A stretch of DNA of 64,000 nt from Mediterraneibacter faecis JCM 15917 (GCA_001312505.1 BBDW01000007.1:93864-157863); one strand, 5' to 3'; shown: positions 19,061 through 28,752, counted from the stretch's first letter. The notes: generated by a model not told the origin, from the letters alone. Numbers and translations: made by a program.

Positions 19061-20958
19061 TTACTCCGACAGTTCTACATGAATCACTTCCACCTCTTCT
19101 TCGGGTTTCGGTGTGTACTGCGGATTTAACTCTTTCTCTACTTTGTACCGGTTCTTCTCGTTTTCATCTGCAAGAAGCCGATAGTTTTTGTGTTTCGTGA
19201 TATCATATTTATCCGAGAAAAATGGTCTGGCACCACGGATCTGCAGGATACATTTTCCTCCATCCATGACTGCAATCTCATCTTCCGTCATCAGCTGTTT
19301 GCCTGTTTTCTGGTAATTCAATCCAAAGGACTTCTGATTACTCCTCGTCTCCGAAGTGTTATACAGGTCAATGGTTTCCTTCCCCCCCAGAAGCTCACTC
19401 ATTTCCTTTAAGGTAGTTTTCTCTTTGCCACCAAGAAAAAGTGTAGTATCACAGTTGCCCAGAATGGTATCTGCACTATCCTTATACATTGCCTTTAGCT
19501 GACTCTGGGACTGCAAAATAATAGAAGCAGAGATTTCCCTGCTTCGGATAGTTGCGATCAGCTTATCGAACTGAGGAATCTGCCCAATGTTTGCGAACTC
19601 ATCAGCGATGACACGCACATGCACCGGAAGTCTTCCACCATATTCATCATCTGCCTTATCGCAAAGCAGATTGAAAAGCTGTGACTGTAACATGGCAATC
19701 ACAAAGTTAAAAGTTGTATCTGTGTCGGACATAATCAAGAACAAGGCTGTTTTCCTATCCCCGATCTTATCCAGTTCCATTTCATCGTAAGACATGATCT
19801 CACGAAGTTCTGCGATATCAAATGGGGGGGCAAGTCTGGCTCCACAGGATATCAAAATCGACTTCGCCGTTTTACCAGCCGCCATTTTATATTTTTTATA
19901 CTGTCTGACCGCAAAGTGCTGCGGATCTCTTTCTTCCAGCTCCTGGAACATCATATCCACAGGATTCTGGTAAGTTTCATCCTCTTCACGGGTTTCGCTT
20001 TCGTTCAAAAGATCCAGAAGGGTATTCAGATTCTTTTCCTCTTCATCCCCTTCATACCAGATAAAAGCAATCAGTGCTGTGTACAGCAATTTCTCTGCTT
20101 TCACCCAAAAATCTTCGGAAGCTTTTTCCCCCCTTCGCCTTTGGTATTCACAATGATTGTTGTCACCAGCTTCAAGATATCTTTTTCAGACCGTATATAA
20201 GCAAATGGATTGTAATGAAGCGATTTTGAAAAGTTAATGGTATTCAAAACCTTAATCACATATGGCTCATGAACCACTTTTCCAGATTTATCTTTCATAA
20301 TATTTCCATTCTTATCTCTCTTAGGCGGTCCCTTTGCTAACATCTTCCCGCACTCCTCAATGAGAGTGCCCTTTGGATCTGTAATGACCATGGAACAATT
20401 CATCTGCATGACCGACGGTTTCACGAAAAATCGTGTCTTACCGGAACCACTACCGCCAATAACTACAATATTTTTATTTCTTGCATATTTCGGTTGTTTT
20501 GGTCGACTTTCCATAGTCAATGCTTCTGTTGCTGTCAACGGAATATTCATCCAGGGATCATCTGACATATAAGGCTTGATATCCTCTGCAGTTCCCCATC
20601 TGGCTGAACCATACTCGATTCCCTTCCGAAGTTTCTTTGCATCTGACTGTTTCTGCCAAACCAATAGTTTCAAAATAACTGCGACAGTAACTCCAACCAA
20701 TAGATCTCTCAGGTCAAAGCTCAACAGAATCCCTGTAAAGATCCGATCTGCATGTTCCATCGCATATAACAGTTTGTTCCCTATATCTTCTCCAGGACTG
20801 CTCCTGTATAAGCAGGATGCCCGGTCCGCATAAAAAGCGGTCAGAACATAGGGAAGATTTGTAAGAACCAGTTTCTTTTTATCCAGGGCGGACAGCCTGA
20901 CCCCCCCAGCTTTATTCTTCCACTTCTGCATCAGATTATTGCCGTTTTGTTTCTTCAT
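19061..20958 (-). CDS. virD4: VirD4-like coupling protein (CD1115 family), one frameshift
   Basis: Links the relaxase-DNA complex to the channel. There is an N-terminal membrane region (FTGILLSFDLRDLLVGVTVA), then Walker A VVIGGSGSGKTRFF, a TraG-type segment MVITDPKGTLIEE, and a Walker B-like region VRVIADEFANIGQIP with SASIILQSQSQLKAMY. Two extra G at a 6-base run near 20128 break the frame after NTKGEG. The downstream part resumes as KASEDFWVKAEKLLYTALI. In-frame extra codons come from runs near 20901, 19824 and 19382. The start overlaps the pcfB stop (ATGA). Corrected length is about 630 residues. Confidence 0.9.
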
Positions 20959-21446
20959 CGGCTCTGTTCCTGATGTCGGTTCTTTACTTTGTCCTTCGTC
21001 TTCTTTGGCATCATTGCCCGGTAAGCTGCAAGACGCTTATGAATGGAAGGTTTATTCGCTTTTTGAATCTGTTTCTGGGAAAACTCACGGAAAGCAGCAT
21101 TGAGGGCATCCTGATCACGTCCCTTGAAAAATACCAGATAAACCGGCGGCTCTTTGCTCTTGTCTTTTTTCAGAGCATAATTGATCCCATATTTTCTGGC
21201 ATACCGTTCAAAGGACTTGATATTTTTGTCCGTGATCTCGATATTGACCATCCCGGCATTCTGTTTTGCCAGCTCTTTTACCGTGACCTTTCCCTGTTTC
21301 GGCTGATTTTTCTGTGCTTTCTTCTCTACTGATTTCTGCTTCTGATGACGCAGATACGCAACAAGAACCTTTTTTAACAGGTCTGCCGTAATCTTAGTAG
21401 CCCGAATACAGAACGTGACCGTTTTCTGAGTTACCTCTTCCTGCAT
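20955..21446 (-). CDS. pcfB: PcfB family (DUF3801) protein
   Basis: A 163-residue basic protein with the family segments IRATKITADLLKKVLVAYL, NIEITDKNIKSFERYARKYGI and VYLVFFKGRDQDALNAAFRE. It is always found directly before virD4 in this ICE class, and they overlap here. It is a proposed relaxosome accessory factor. AAAGGAGGG precedes the ATG. Confidence 0.9.
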   Translation of the reverse strand: MQEEVTQKTVTFCIRATKITADLLKKVLVAYLRHQKQKSVEKKAQKNQPKQGKVTVKELAKQNAGMVNIEITDKNIKSFERYARKYGINYALKKDKSKEPPVYLVFFKGRDQDALNAAFREFSQKQIQKANKPSIHKRLAAYRAMMPKKTKDKVKNRHQEQSR

Positions 21447-21528
21447 GACTTTTCCCTCCTTTCAGCGATTCAACTGCTGTCCAAATCTGTAATCATGGCA
21501 ATCACCCCCTTTAATGAAAAAAGACAGA

Positions 21529-22323
21529 TTAACCGGTAATCAGGTTCTGCACCTGTACGAGTTTTTCTGTCCCTTCTTCTTTTCTCTTATCTTCTCCACC
21601 ACAATAGATGGGAACACACATTTCAAGTATTCTACTGTAAATACGCTGATGGGCAGTATCCAAATCTGTGGACTTCATTTCATTCAGTCCCAGATTCGTT
21701 GTTATGATCAGCGGAAGCATTTTACAATAGCGGCTGTCTATCACATTATAGACCTGCTCCAAAGCAAACTCGGAATTTCGTTCTATTCCCAAGTCATCAA
21801 TAATCAGCAGCGGATAATCCACAAGATTTTGTATAATCTGGTTCTTATCTGCCTGATAGCTGGTCATTTCATTTAAAATCCTGGAAAAGTTTGTCATCAT
21901 GACACGTTCTCCCTGTTCCAAAAGTGCATTTGCAATACAGCCTGCAAAAAAGCTCTTCCCGGTTCCAACCGGTCCCATCAAAAGCAATCCTACATTTTTT
22001 CTCTTCATATCTGTCCAGTTTTCTACATACTGCCTGGCGATTAGTATCTTCTGGTTGCTTCCATTGTCATTTTCAAATTTCCATTCCCAGAATCTTCTTT
22101 CCCGAAGTCCGACGGATTTTCTCTGATAAAGCTGCCGCTGTTCTTCTTCCCGCTGCATCTTCTCATCCAGTTCCTGCCTGGCTTTTACCTCGCATTCGCA
22201 CAAACAGGACACTACATGCTCAAAACCCATCAGACTGACTTTCATCTGTTTTCTTTTTCCACAGGTGCCACAATGAAGACATCCCTCTTCGTCCAGATAA
22301 TCTGCTGTTACTTTGTTTTCCAT
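21529..22323 (-). CDS. DnaC/IstB-like ATP-binding protein
   Basis: A AAA+ ATPase of the helicase-loader type with Walker A LLLMGPVGTGKSFFAG and Walker B YPLLIIDDLGIER. The N-terminus carries Cys pairs (CLHCGTCGKR, CLCECE) that may bind zinc. It follows the replication-initiator-like gene with a TGATG overlap, which is why ATG 22323 is chosen over an upstream GTG. It is likely involved in ICE replication. Confidence 0.85.
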   Translation of the reverse strand: MENKVTADYLDEEGCLHCGTCGKRKQMKVSLMGFEHVVSCLCECEVKARQELDEKMQREEEQRQLYQRKSVGLRERRFWEWKFENDNGSNQKILIARQYVENWTDMKRKNVGLLLMGPVGTGKSFFAGCIANALLEQGERVMMTNFSRILNEMTSYQADKNQIIQNLVDYPLLIIDDLGIERNSEFALEQVYNVIDSRYCKMLPLIITTNLGLNEMKSTDLDTAHQRIYSRILEMCVPIYCGGEDKRKEEGTEKLVQVQNLITG

Positions 22324-23141
22324 CACAGGCTTTCTCCTTCCTGAAATTCATATTTATCCATTCCTATCCTGGTTCCATCCCTTTCTGCCCAAAGACAGAT
22401 TGTTGCAAAATGGTTTTGATACTCTTTTCCACTGGATTTCATATAAACAGAAAGATGATCAATCCGTTTCTGGTAATCCCATGGAAATAGCGTCATCAAC
22501 TCCTGCAGTTCAGCTTCCGACAGAACAACATTTTTAAATCTACCATATTGACTGAATTTTTCTTCCAAAGCGGGTGTATTGCCCTTACTCTTATCAGTAT
22601 GATTCTTTTCAGTCTTATTTATCTTAGTATTACTTCCATCCAGATTCTTGCAGTCCGGACTTCTATTTTTTTGCGTTCCGGACTTCCAGTTTCTTGCAAT
22701 CCGGATTTCCAATTCTTTGCAGTCTGGATTTCCAGTTTCTGGCATTCCAGAAACAAAGTATCTTACTGGCTTTCCTCTACTCCGTTTTACAAAATTTTTC
22801 ACATATATGACAGAGGGACGATTATTCCCCTGCCGATACCGCTCGATCAATCCAATCCCATGCACACTATCCAGCTCATATAGAAGCTTTGTCACTGTCG
22901 TATGCGACATTCGCAACAGCTCCTGCAATTCTGCGATCGTGTAAATGATATAGACATAACCCTCACTGTCAATCCAGCCATTTTTCTTGGACAGGCTGAT
23001 TCGATCAAGCAGAATTCCATAAAGGAGCTTTGCGTCTGTGGACAGGCTTGCAAACTCTTTTTCTGTGAACAGAGCTTTTGGTATCCGAAAAAAAGAAAAC
23101 TGGTCAGATTCTTCTGCTCTGAAATATTCAAAATCTGCCAT
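22323..23141 (-). CDS. Replication initiator protein A-like
   Basis: A 272-residue protein. The N-terminal RepA_N winged-helix domain has FFRIPKALFTEKEFASLSTD, LLYGILLDRISLS and LRMSHTTVTKLLYELD. A variable linker has repeated 'NPDCKELEIRIARNWK'-like pieces. The C-terminal replisome-organizer-like segment is LSEAELQELMTLFPWDYQKR...YMKSSGKEYQNHFATI. It probably initiates autonomous replication of the excised ICE, an inference from family. Confidence 0.85.
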   Translation of the reverse strand: MADFEYFRAEESDQFSFFRIPKALFTEKEFASLSTDAKLLYGILLDRISLSKKNGWIDSEGYVYIIYTIAELQELLRMSHTTVTKLLYELDSVHGIGLIERYRQGNNRPSVIYVKNFVKRSRGKPVRYFVSGMPETGNPDCKELEIRIARNWKSGTQKNRSPDCKNLDGSNTKINKTEKNHTDKSKGNTPALEEKFSQYGRFKNVVLSEAELQELMTLFPWDYQKRIDHLSVYMKSSGKEYQNHFATICLWAERDGTRIGMDKYEFQEGESL

Positions 23142-23299
23142 AATATTTTCCTACTCTTCTACATCAAAATCACAATTTGCTGCACTGCCTGTACCATGCA
23201 CATCTCATCAAATACAAAATTGAATGATTGAATCATTTCGTCCAAATAATAATTTCTGGCCTTCTTGTTACAAGCATACATATCACCAATAAAGCTTCA

Positions 23300-24028
23300 T
23301 CATTCCCCCCATCGCATGAACAAGGTTTCCAGGACCTTCATAAACTTCTTTTTTGAACAGCTTTCATACTGTCTGTTCACATATTTCTGGATATCTAACA
23401 CACGAGCAGGATTATTTTCATTTTCCTCCAGAATTCCAAATGCAAGATCCATACCAAACTCATATCCATCAGTCTGAATTTGATCAATATCCATCTCTCC
23501 AAGCTCATCCTGGTATCCTCGCTTTTCCATTGCAGTTAAAGACGTTTCATATTGATCAATATATCCCATATCCGCAATAGTTTCAAAAATATCTCTGGAT
23601 GCTTTCACCATCTTATCCATAATAATTTCTCTTTCAGCCAGCGGCATATTTGCCATGATAGTATCTAATGTCATCATTGATTCTTCCTCCATCTCATTTT
23701 CATAAATACCATTGATATAAAAGTGGTTCGCCTTTCCATTGTTTGGAATGATACGCACCAGTTTACCAACCTGAACCAGTTCCTGTACTGCCTGATCTAC
23801 TCCATATCGAGTCGTATTCAGGTCTTTCTTTATTTCACTTTTGGGATAGATAACAAACAGATTCCCGTTATGATCTACCCAGCCATTTTGCACCGCAAAT
23901 TTCAAACGATCCAGAAATAAGCTGTATAGAATCTTTGCTGTATTTGACAGATTTTTGTATTTTTCCATCTGAAACAGCACCTTTGGCACCTGCAGACAAT
24001 CTACCGGCATATACTCCATCTTACTCAT
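23300..24028 (-). CDS. Second RepA_N-like protein
   Basis: A 242-residue protein. The first ~110 residues parallel the neighbour (VPKVLFQMEKYKNLSNTAKI, LFLDRLKFAVQNGW, KDLNTTRYGVDQAVQELVQV), so it is a paralogue of the replication initiator. The C-terminal half is acidic and helical (MPLAEREIIMDKMVKASRDI) and lacks the organizer segment. It overlaps the next upstream gene by eight bases. The function is unclear; it may be a regulator or partner of the initiator. A 6-base run at 23304 lies at its extreme C-terminus. The 23142-23299 gap shows no gene. Confidence 0.7.
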   Translation of the reverse strand: MSKMEYMPVDCLQVPKVLFQMEKYKNLSNTAKILYSLFLDRLKFAVQNGWVDHNGNLFVIYPKSEIKKDLNTTRYGVDQAVQELVQVGKLVRIIPNNGKANHFYINGIYENEMEEESMMTLDTIMANMPLAEREIIMDKMVKASRDIFETIADMGYIDQYETSLTAMEKRGYQDELGEMDIDQIQTDGYEFGMDLAFGILEENENNPARVLDIQKYVNRQYESCSKKKFMKVLETLFMRWGE

Positions 24029-24413
24029 TGATTGTTTCCTCCTTCTGTTTGTACAGCACTTCGGCTGAATTAATATTGATTTCTAGCATCCCTACAAACA
24101 CCTGATAGTACAGCAGGCATATCTGTTCATCCTCTCTTGCCAGATACAATCCTTCCAGTTCATTGGACGGATGTTTCATTCCGTATACTGCCTGACAGAT
24201 ATCATGGATTTTCTCACATTCCACACTTCTAAGATGCATCTCCAAGGTGTGATTAAATCTCTGCCAGTCCTCCAGTTTCTGATTTACTGCCATCATGCAC
24301 TGGAACAGTTCCGCTGCTTCACATGCTGCTGACAGCACTACATTTTTGTTGTTGATACTTCCATCGGCATTTTTCATATGCCCTACCATATACGCCTGAT
24401 CTACTGAAACCAT
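24021..24413 (-). CDS. Hypothetical ICE protein
   Basis: A 130-residue soluble, helical protein (SAACEAAELFQCMMAVNQKL, CLLYYQVFVGMLEININSAE). No family is recognised. It is tightly packed between ssb and the RepA_N paralogue, so it is part of the replication/maintenance operon. Confidence 0.65.
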   Translation of the reverse strand: MVSVDQAYMVGHMKNADGSINNKNVVLSAACEAAELFQCMMAVNQKLEDWQRFNHTLEMHLRSVECEKIHDICQAVYGMKHPSNELEGLYLAREDEQICLLYYQVFVGMLEININSAEVLYKQKEETINE

Positions 24414-24426
24414 CTTTTATCCTCCT

Positions 24427-24825
24427 CTATCTAAACGGCATTTCTTCTTCCATACCCTCTGGGATCTCTAAGAACCCTTCCGCATCTTCTGGAAACGGTG
24501 GTCTGTCAACCATTTTTGCACCTGCGAATTCAATCCGGTTTGCATACACTTCGGTGGTATAGATCTTTTTCCCGGTATCCTTATCTTCATAATTACCTGT
24601 GACAATCTCGCCTTCCACCATGACCTTCGTTCCCTGCATCAGATAATCTCTGGCAAATTCTGCTTTCTTTGCAAAAGCCTTTACCGGAATGAAACTGACT
24701 TCATCGGAATAATTTCTTCTGACTGCCAGAACGAACTTGGCAATCTTATGAAGTCCTTTTTCATTCTCCACTTCGTTGTATCCGGGATTTCTTACTAATC
24801 GCCCGGAAATAACTGTTGTATTCAT
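24427..24825 (-). CDS. ssb: Single-stranded DNA-binding protein
   Basis: A 132-residue SSB with an OB-fold: MNTTVISGRLVRNPGYNEVE, FVLAVRRNYSDEVSFIPVKA, GTKVMVEGEIVTGNYEDKDT, YTTEVYANRIEFAG. It ends with an acidic tail EEMPFR resembling the usual SSB tip. It coats transferred single strands. The ribosome site just upstream is stretched by a 7-base run at 24833, which alters its distance from the ATG. Confidence 0.92.
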   Translation of the reverse strand: MNTTVISGRLVRNPGYNEVENEKGLHKIAKFVLAVRRNYSDEVSFIPVKAFAKKAEFARDYLMQGTKVMVEGEIVTGNYEDKDTGKKIYTTEVYANRIEFAGAKMVDRPPFPEDAEGFLEIPEGMEEEMPFR

Positions 24826-24841
24826 TGGCTTACCCCCCCTC

Positions 24842-25240
24842 CTATGCTTTCATTGATTTGTAACAGATACCGATACATGGTCCACATTTTCCATAGGCAC
24901 ATCCGTAACATTCATCTTTTTCCAACTCTTCTTGCTTCATTTCATCGGCAAACATTCCTAACAGTGTTGTGTAAATCTTTTTCATTGCCAGGAATTTTTC
25001 TTCTGCTTTTTCCATCTTCTCTTTGTAAAATGGGATCAGTTCACGAAGAACTGGATGGAAACGTTCATTTTCATCATCCCAGGCACAGGTTTTCATCATA
25101 CAGCGTGGCTGTTTCTCATAATTGCCCAGATAATATGGGCAGAACGTACAACCTCTTTCTTTAACAATTGCCACCGGAATCACTGGCATCTGACTTTTGA
25201 TTTCCTTTGTTACATGCTTACTTTCAATTCGCTCTCTCAT
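24842..25240 (-). CDS. Cys-rich ICE protein of unknown function
   Basis: A 132-residue protein with Cys clusters at both ends (CTFCPYYLG...CMMKTC and CYGCAYGKCGPCIGIC), suggesting a metal or Fe-S site. The middle is a Lys/Glu coiled coil. No known family is recognised. It is first gene of the stretch that follows the 25307 terminator, so a promoter should lie at 25241-25300. Confidence 0.65.
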   Translation of the reverse strand: MRERIESKHVTKEIKSQMPVIPVAIVKERGCTFCPYYLGNYEKQPRCMMKTCAWDDENERFHPVLRELIPFYKEKMEKAEEKFLAMKKIYTTLLGMFADEMKQEELEKDECYGCAYGKCGPCIGICYKSMKA

Positions 25241-25306
25241 CTTAAAAATCCTCCAAGAATATATATATTTGCAAAAGGGAATTCCCTGAATTGCCTGTTT
25301 TTAAGC

Positions 25307-25360
25307 ACAAAAAAAGAGGCAGACTTACGATTTTTATTTTCGCAAGCCTGCCTCTTATCA
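25307..25360 (-). terminator. Intrinsic terminator in the ICE maintenance region
   Basis: On the minus strand AAGAGGCAGGCTTGCGA pairs with TCGTAAGTCTGCCTCTT across an A-rich loop, followed by TTTTTTTG. It separates the parA/parB group from the ssb/replication group. Confidence 0.85.
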
Positions 25361-25370
25361 ATCTAATATT

Positions 25371-25790
25371 CTATTTTCCAATGACATACCGTATAAACAC
25401 GTATATCGCTCTGATCACATACACTGGAATCATGATGCTTCCAATCAATGCTCCAATAATGACACTTAATGCAGCCATCCCAAGTGTTGCTGTGGTATCC
25501 ATTCCTCTCGGAATTAGAATCAACCGCATTTTATGTATTCCAAATGGAAGTCCGGCAATAAATACCCACCAGAACCAATCCGTCTGCCCACTGACCTTCA
25601 TAATTGTTTTTGTCATCCAAAACCAGAATACCATAAATGCCAGTGGCAGAATTGATTTTTTAATTACATCTCCAATCGTCATTTCTTTCGTCCTCTTATC
25701 TAATCTGTTTATCTTCTGTACTTTAGAAAGATATGCCTGATATCTTTGCATCTGTCTATCATTATATCTTATTTGCTTTTCATATTCCAC
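25371..25790 (-). CDS. Small membrane protein of the ICE
   Basis: A 139-residue protein. A charged N-terminus (YNDRQMQRYQAYLSKVQKIN) precedes hydrophobic segments ILPLAFMVFWFWMT, WFWWVFIAGLPFG and MAALSVIIGALIGSIMIPVYVI. It resembles uncharacterised membrane proteins of the DUF6050 kind. It starts five bases after parB. Confidence 0.6.
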   Translation of the reverse strand: MEYEKQIRYNDRQMQRYQAYLSKVQKINRLDKRTKEMTIGDVIKKSILPLAFMVFWFWMTKTIMKVSGQTDWFWWVFIAGLPFGIHKMRLILIPRGMDTTATLGMAALSVIIGALIGSIMIPVYVIRAIYVFIRYVIGK

Positions 25791-25794
25791 TTTA

Positions 25795-26727
25795 TCATCC
25801 CCCCCTTTGCTCTGTTTGTGCTTTCCACGAATCTAATAACTGGAAAATTATTTTTTCGATTTGCTCTTTCTTGTAATCTGGTGGAAAATATTTTTGCAGT
25901 TGCTTTTCTGAAAAACTGATTTTCTGATAATTCACTTTTGCTTCTCCTCTAAGAATTTTCTCTATATCTTCTCCAGTCAATTCTTTTTGCTGGCTAAGTT
26001 CTTTCAGTTTTTTTGCCTGAGATCCATTTGGCATTTTCTTTGTTGTTCCTATAAACGCCAGTAACAATGACTGCTCATTACTTTTCAAATAAGATAAATC
26101 AACTGCAACAGTAAATGGCAATTCATTTTTATCTACAAACTCCAGCAAGTAATTCGACAAGTAGGTCAAGCGTATATATCGTTTGATCGTACTCATTGTC
26201 TCTCCGACTTCTGTGCCAACCATCTCAGCTGCCCATCTTTTTTCAACTTTGGTTCAACTTGGACCAAAGTTAAATCAGTCCGTCTACCCTGACGTTTCAA
26301 TGCTTCATACTTCATGCGGTATGCAAATGCCTTCTCACTATATAGCAGATTTTCTCTTTGAATGTTGGAATCGACCATAACCACAGTTGCTTCATCATCA
26401 GACATATCTCTGATAATGACCGGCATTGTTTTCAGTCCTAATTCCCTGCAAGCATATTTTCTTCTGTGTCCCACAACTAATTCATAATCCTTTTCCCCCT
26501 GAATTTGAAGGTCTTGCAATTCCTGGCACAAGAACTCCATATTCTGAAATACTTTCAATCATTTCCTCCATTTTATCATCCCTAAACACTTTAAACGGAT
26601 GATTCTTGAATGTATCCAACTCGTCCAGCGGAATTTCTCGCACACACTCCTGCTCCTCTGACAATCCGAATAATGCATCTACCCCTTTGAATTTTATCTT
26701 TGAAGCACTACTTTCTTTCACTGCCAT
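25795..26727 (-). CDS. parB: ParB/Spo0J-type partition protein (frameshifted)
   Basis: N-terminal ParB nuclease-like domain: IPLDELDTFKNHPFKV, SISEYGVLVPGIARP and ELVVGHRRKYACRELGL. Next is a helix-turn-helix part, VGTEVGETMSTIKRYIRLTYL, then a C-terminal dimerization region. One extra base at a G run near 26505 breaks the frame in SNSGEKDYE. One missing G near 26240 breaks it in KKDGAAEMVG. ATG 26727 is chosen because GGAGG is nine bases upstream; it starts inside the end of parA. It stabilises the ICE with ParA. Confidence 0.85.
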
Positions 26728-27503
26728 CACCAATCACCTCCTCTACCAATTTTTTATAAGCTTCGGCAACACGACCTTTCGGATCGTGTTTATAAATACT
26801 TACTCCCTCAGCACTCGTCTCTGCTGCCCTTATCGAAAACGGGATTGCAGTCTTGAAAATATTGATATATTCGCCATAATTATCATGAAGCAACTCTATA
26901 ATCTCTTTTGAAAAATTCGTTCTTCGATCTACCATGGTAAGTAAGATTCCGTCAATCTGAAGCTTTCGATTTATCTGCTTTCTAACTTTATATATGGTCT
27001 GCATCAACTGTTCCAATCCTTTAACAGGAAGATAATGTGCCATAACCGGAATGATAACCGAATCAGCTGCTGCAAGAGCATTTACAGTAAGCATTCCTAG
27101 CGATGGCATATTATCAATCAGGATATAATCATATTCTGGCGAAATTGTCTTGATAAACTGTTTTAACACATATTCTCTGCTCATAACATTTACCAGACTA
27201 ACTTCTACCCCCAGACAGTTCAATATTTGCCGGAAGAATGTCCATTCCCTCTTCATGGTGAAGAATTCCATATCCTTTTGGTAATTCAAGACCATTCATT
27301 TCACAATGAAGAATTGTCGCTACTGTTATTTCTAATTCATCTGGATTCTGATATCCAAGACTTTCTGTTAAACTTCCCTGTGGATCAAAATCTATTGCCA
27401 GAACTTTATATCCTTTTTTTACCAATCCGATTCCTAAATTCACACAGGAAGTTGACTTTGCGACACCACCTTTTTGATTGACTATTGCTATAACTTTTGC
27501 CAT
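26708..27503 (-). CDS. parA: ParA-type partition ATPase (frameshifted)
   Basis: Deviant Walker A in IAIVNQKGGVAKSTSCVNLG at the N-terminus, then AIDFDPQGSLTESLGY and YDYILIDNMPSLGMLTVNAL. One extra G in a run near 27212 shifts the frame at ANIELSG-VEVSLVNVMSREY. Corrected length is about 264 residues, typical for ParA. It is cotranscribed with parB. In elements of this type ParA may serve both partition and replication control. Confidence 0.9.
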
Positions 27504-27505
27504 CT

Positions 27506-28252
27506 CTATTTCCTCCCGATTCGTAATGTATGTTTTGAAACTGCTTTTTCTGCCTTTTTCTGATTTTCAGCCTGCAATGTTAAATCATGCGTCTTTATCA
27601 GCAATGCCTCAAATCTTTCTTTTTCTTCCTGCTGTTCGTGTACTGTCAAATTCGTTTCCACATTCGTTTTTTGTGAAACGCTCAACTTATTTCTAATATT
27701 ATATGTGTCATATCTTCTTCTAATGCAATTCGCTTCTACACCGGACAGTGTAACCAGCTCTGACCAGGAAGACACTTTACATCTTCTTGCAATCGTTCCC
27801 CATGATGGTGTTTCTGGATTTCTACAAGCATCATATATTTTTGACGTTGCCGGTTGTATCCGTTCAAATTCGTTTTTAAATATTTCCAGAAAATCATATT
27901 GATCATCCACACACCTTGTTCGATGACGTCCAATCCTTACGTATTCCATCTCACCATAATAATCATTTAGAAATTCTCTGGCTGTTTTTCCAAAAAGCTT
28001 TTCAAAGACCATATGGCTTGGCAGCTCCTTATGGCTGTCACACTCTTTTATTTTCGGTGGTATACCATTATGAGATTCTGTCCATTCATCTAATGCTTCA
28101 TATACACTGGCTGCATCCCATCTATCCAATGGCGTGGAAGAATATTTTTTTAGTGCCTGTATCACTTCCACAACTTCCTCCGTCTGTGGCAGACATTGCA
28201 GTAATTCGATTGCCTTGGGTATGGCTTTTCTTCTTGTCATAATTCTTGCCAT
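27506..28252 (-). CDS. Hypothetical protein at the ICE right end
   Basis: A 248-residue basic protein, two bases upstream of parA. Segments such as WDAASVYEALDEWTESHNGI, GKTAREFLNDYYG and ETPSWGTIARRCKVSSWSEL look like DNA-binding helices (the last resembling a helix-turn-helix). The C-terminus is a Lys/Glu coiled coil. No family is recognised. As first gene of the right-end operon it may regulate it. AAAGGAGG precedes the ATG. Confidence 0.6.
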   Translation of the reverse strand: MARIMTRRKAIPKAIELLQCLPQTEEVVEVIQALKKYSSTPLDRWDAASVYEALDEWTESHNGIPPKIKECDSHKELPSHMVFEKLFGKTAREFLNDYYGEMEYVRIGRHRTRCVDDQYDFLEIFKNEFERIQPATSKIYDACRNPETPSWGTIARRCKVSSWSELVTLSGVEANCIRRRYDTYNIRNKLSVSQKTNVETNLTVHEQQEEKERFEALLIKTHDLTLQAENQKKAEKAVSKHTLRIGRK

Positions 28253-28326
28253 AAAAAAACCTCCTTTGAATGGTCATCATCTCATTCAAGAAGGTTCCTA
28301 TCAGAAACAATTCCGAATTGTTTTCA

Positions 28327-28362
28327 ATATCTTATCTATACTGTTATTTCAACATAAGATAT
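28327..28362. promoter_or_regulatory. Inverted repeat in the ICE right-end promoter region
   Basis: ATATCTTAT and ATAAGATAT form a 9-bp perfect inverted repeat with an 18-base spacer containing TTGAAA on the minus strand. It lies about 75 bases before the first gene of the parA operon, so it is a candidate operator. The rest of 28,253-28,452 shows no gene. Confidence 0.5.
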
Positions 28363-28452
28363 CGAAATGTACATCTGACAGCACTGTTTTTTTATCTAAT
28401 GCCTTTATCAGAAATCCCTTATTTTAAGGCTTTTCCGGTCGTTTCCTTTATC

Positions 28453-28752
28453 TTACTCTATTGGAACCGCGTAAGTAGAAAACTTCACCTGGCGATCTGG
28501 ATCAAAGTTATCTACGGCCTTTACAAGCCCCCCCACACATCCAATCTGAAACAAATCATCTGCATTTTCATTACTGCTGTCAAACCGTTTCATCACACTA
28601 AGCACCAGCCGAAGATTTCCTTTGATGTATTCTTCCCGCGCCAACTTGTCCCCCTGACGAATCCTGCGAAAAAGCTCCTCCTTCTCCTTTTCCCTGAGAA
28701 GTGGGAGCTTTGATGTATTCACTCCACACAGTTCTACCTTATTCACAACCAT
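28453..28752 (-). pseudogene. sigG: sigG 5' fragment interrupted by the ICE
   Basis: From ATG 28752 (AGGAGG nine bases upstream) the frame reads MVVNKVELCGVNTSKLPLL, then EEYIKGNLRLVLSVMKRF, DDLFQIGCVG and FSTYAVP, clearly the start of the forespore sigma factor G. Sigma G then normally continues with Met-Ile-Ile-Gly-Glu; here it goes to Ile-Glu-stop. About 98 of ~257 codons are present. Regions 3 and 4 would have to lie beyond the far ICE end, left of this window. sigG follows sigE with one gene between, as in many clostridia. A 7-base run at 28528 adds a Gly. Confidence 0.88.

Larger units (their letters stand above)
1..28457. mobile_element. ICE of the CD1107-CD1115 (Tn1549-like) type, one flank, inserted in sigG
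   Basis: The stretch holds a complete Gram-positive type IV secretion gene order on the minus strand (PcfB, VirD4, Maff2, VirB6, PrgI, VirB4, CD1108, DUF4315, CD1107) together with ParA/ParB, SSB and replication-initiator-like genes. The right boundary is placed where the sigma-G reading frame stops matching its family, just after the Ala-Val-Pro codons near 28,457. The left boundary, the ICE integrase and its relaxase are not in the window. A second element is nested at about 8,291-18,802. The exact att core cannot be fixed without the other end. Confidence 0.85.
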
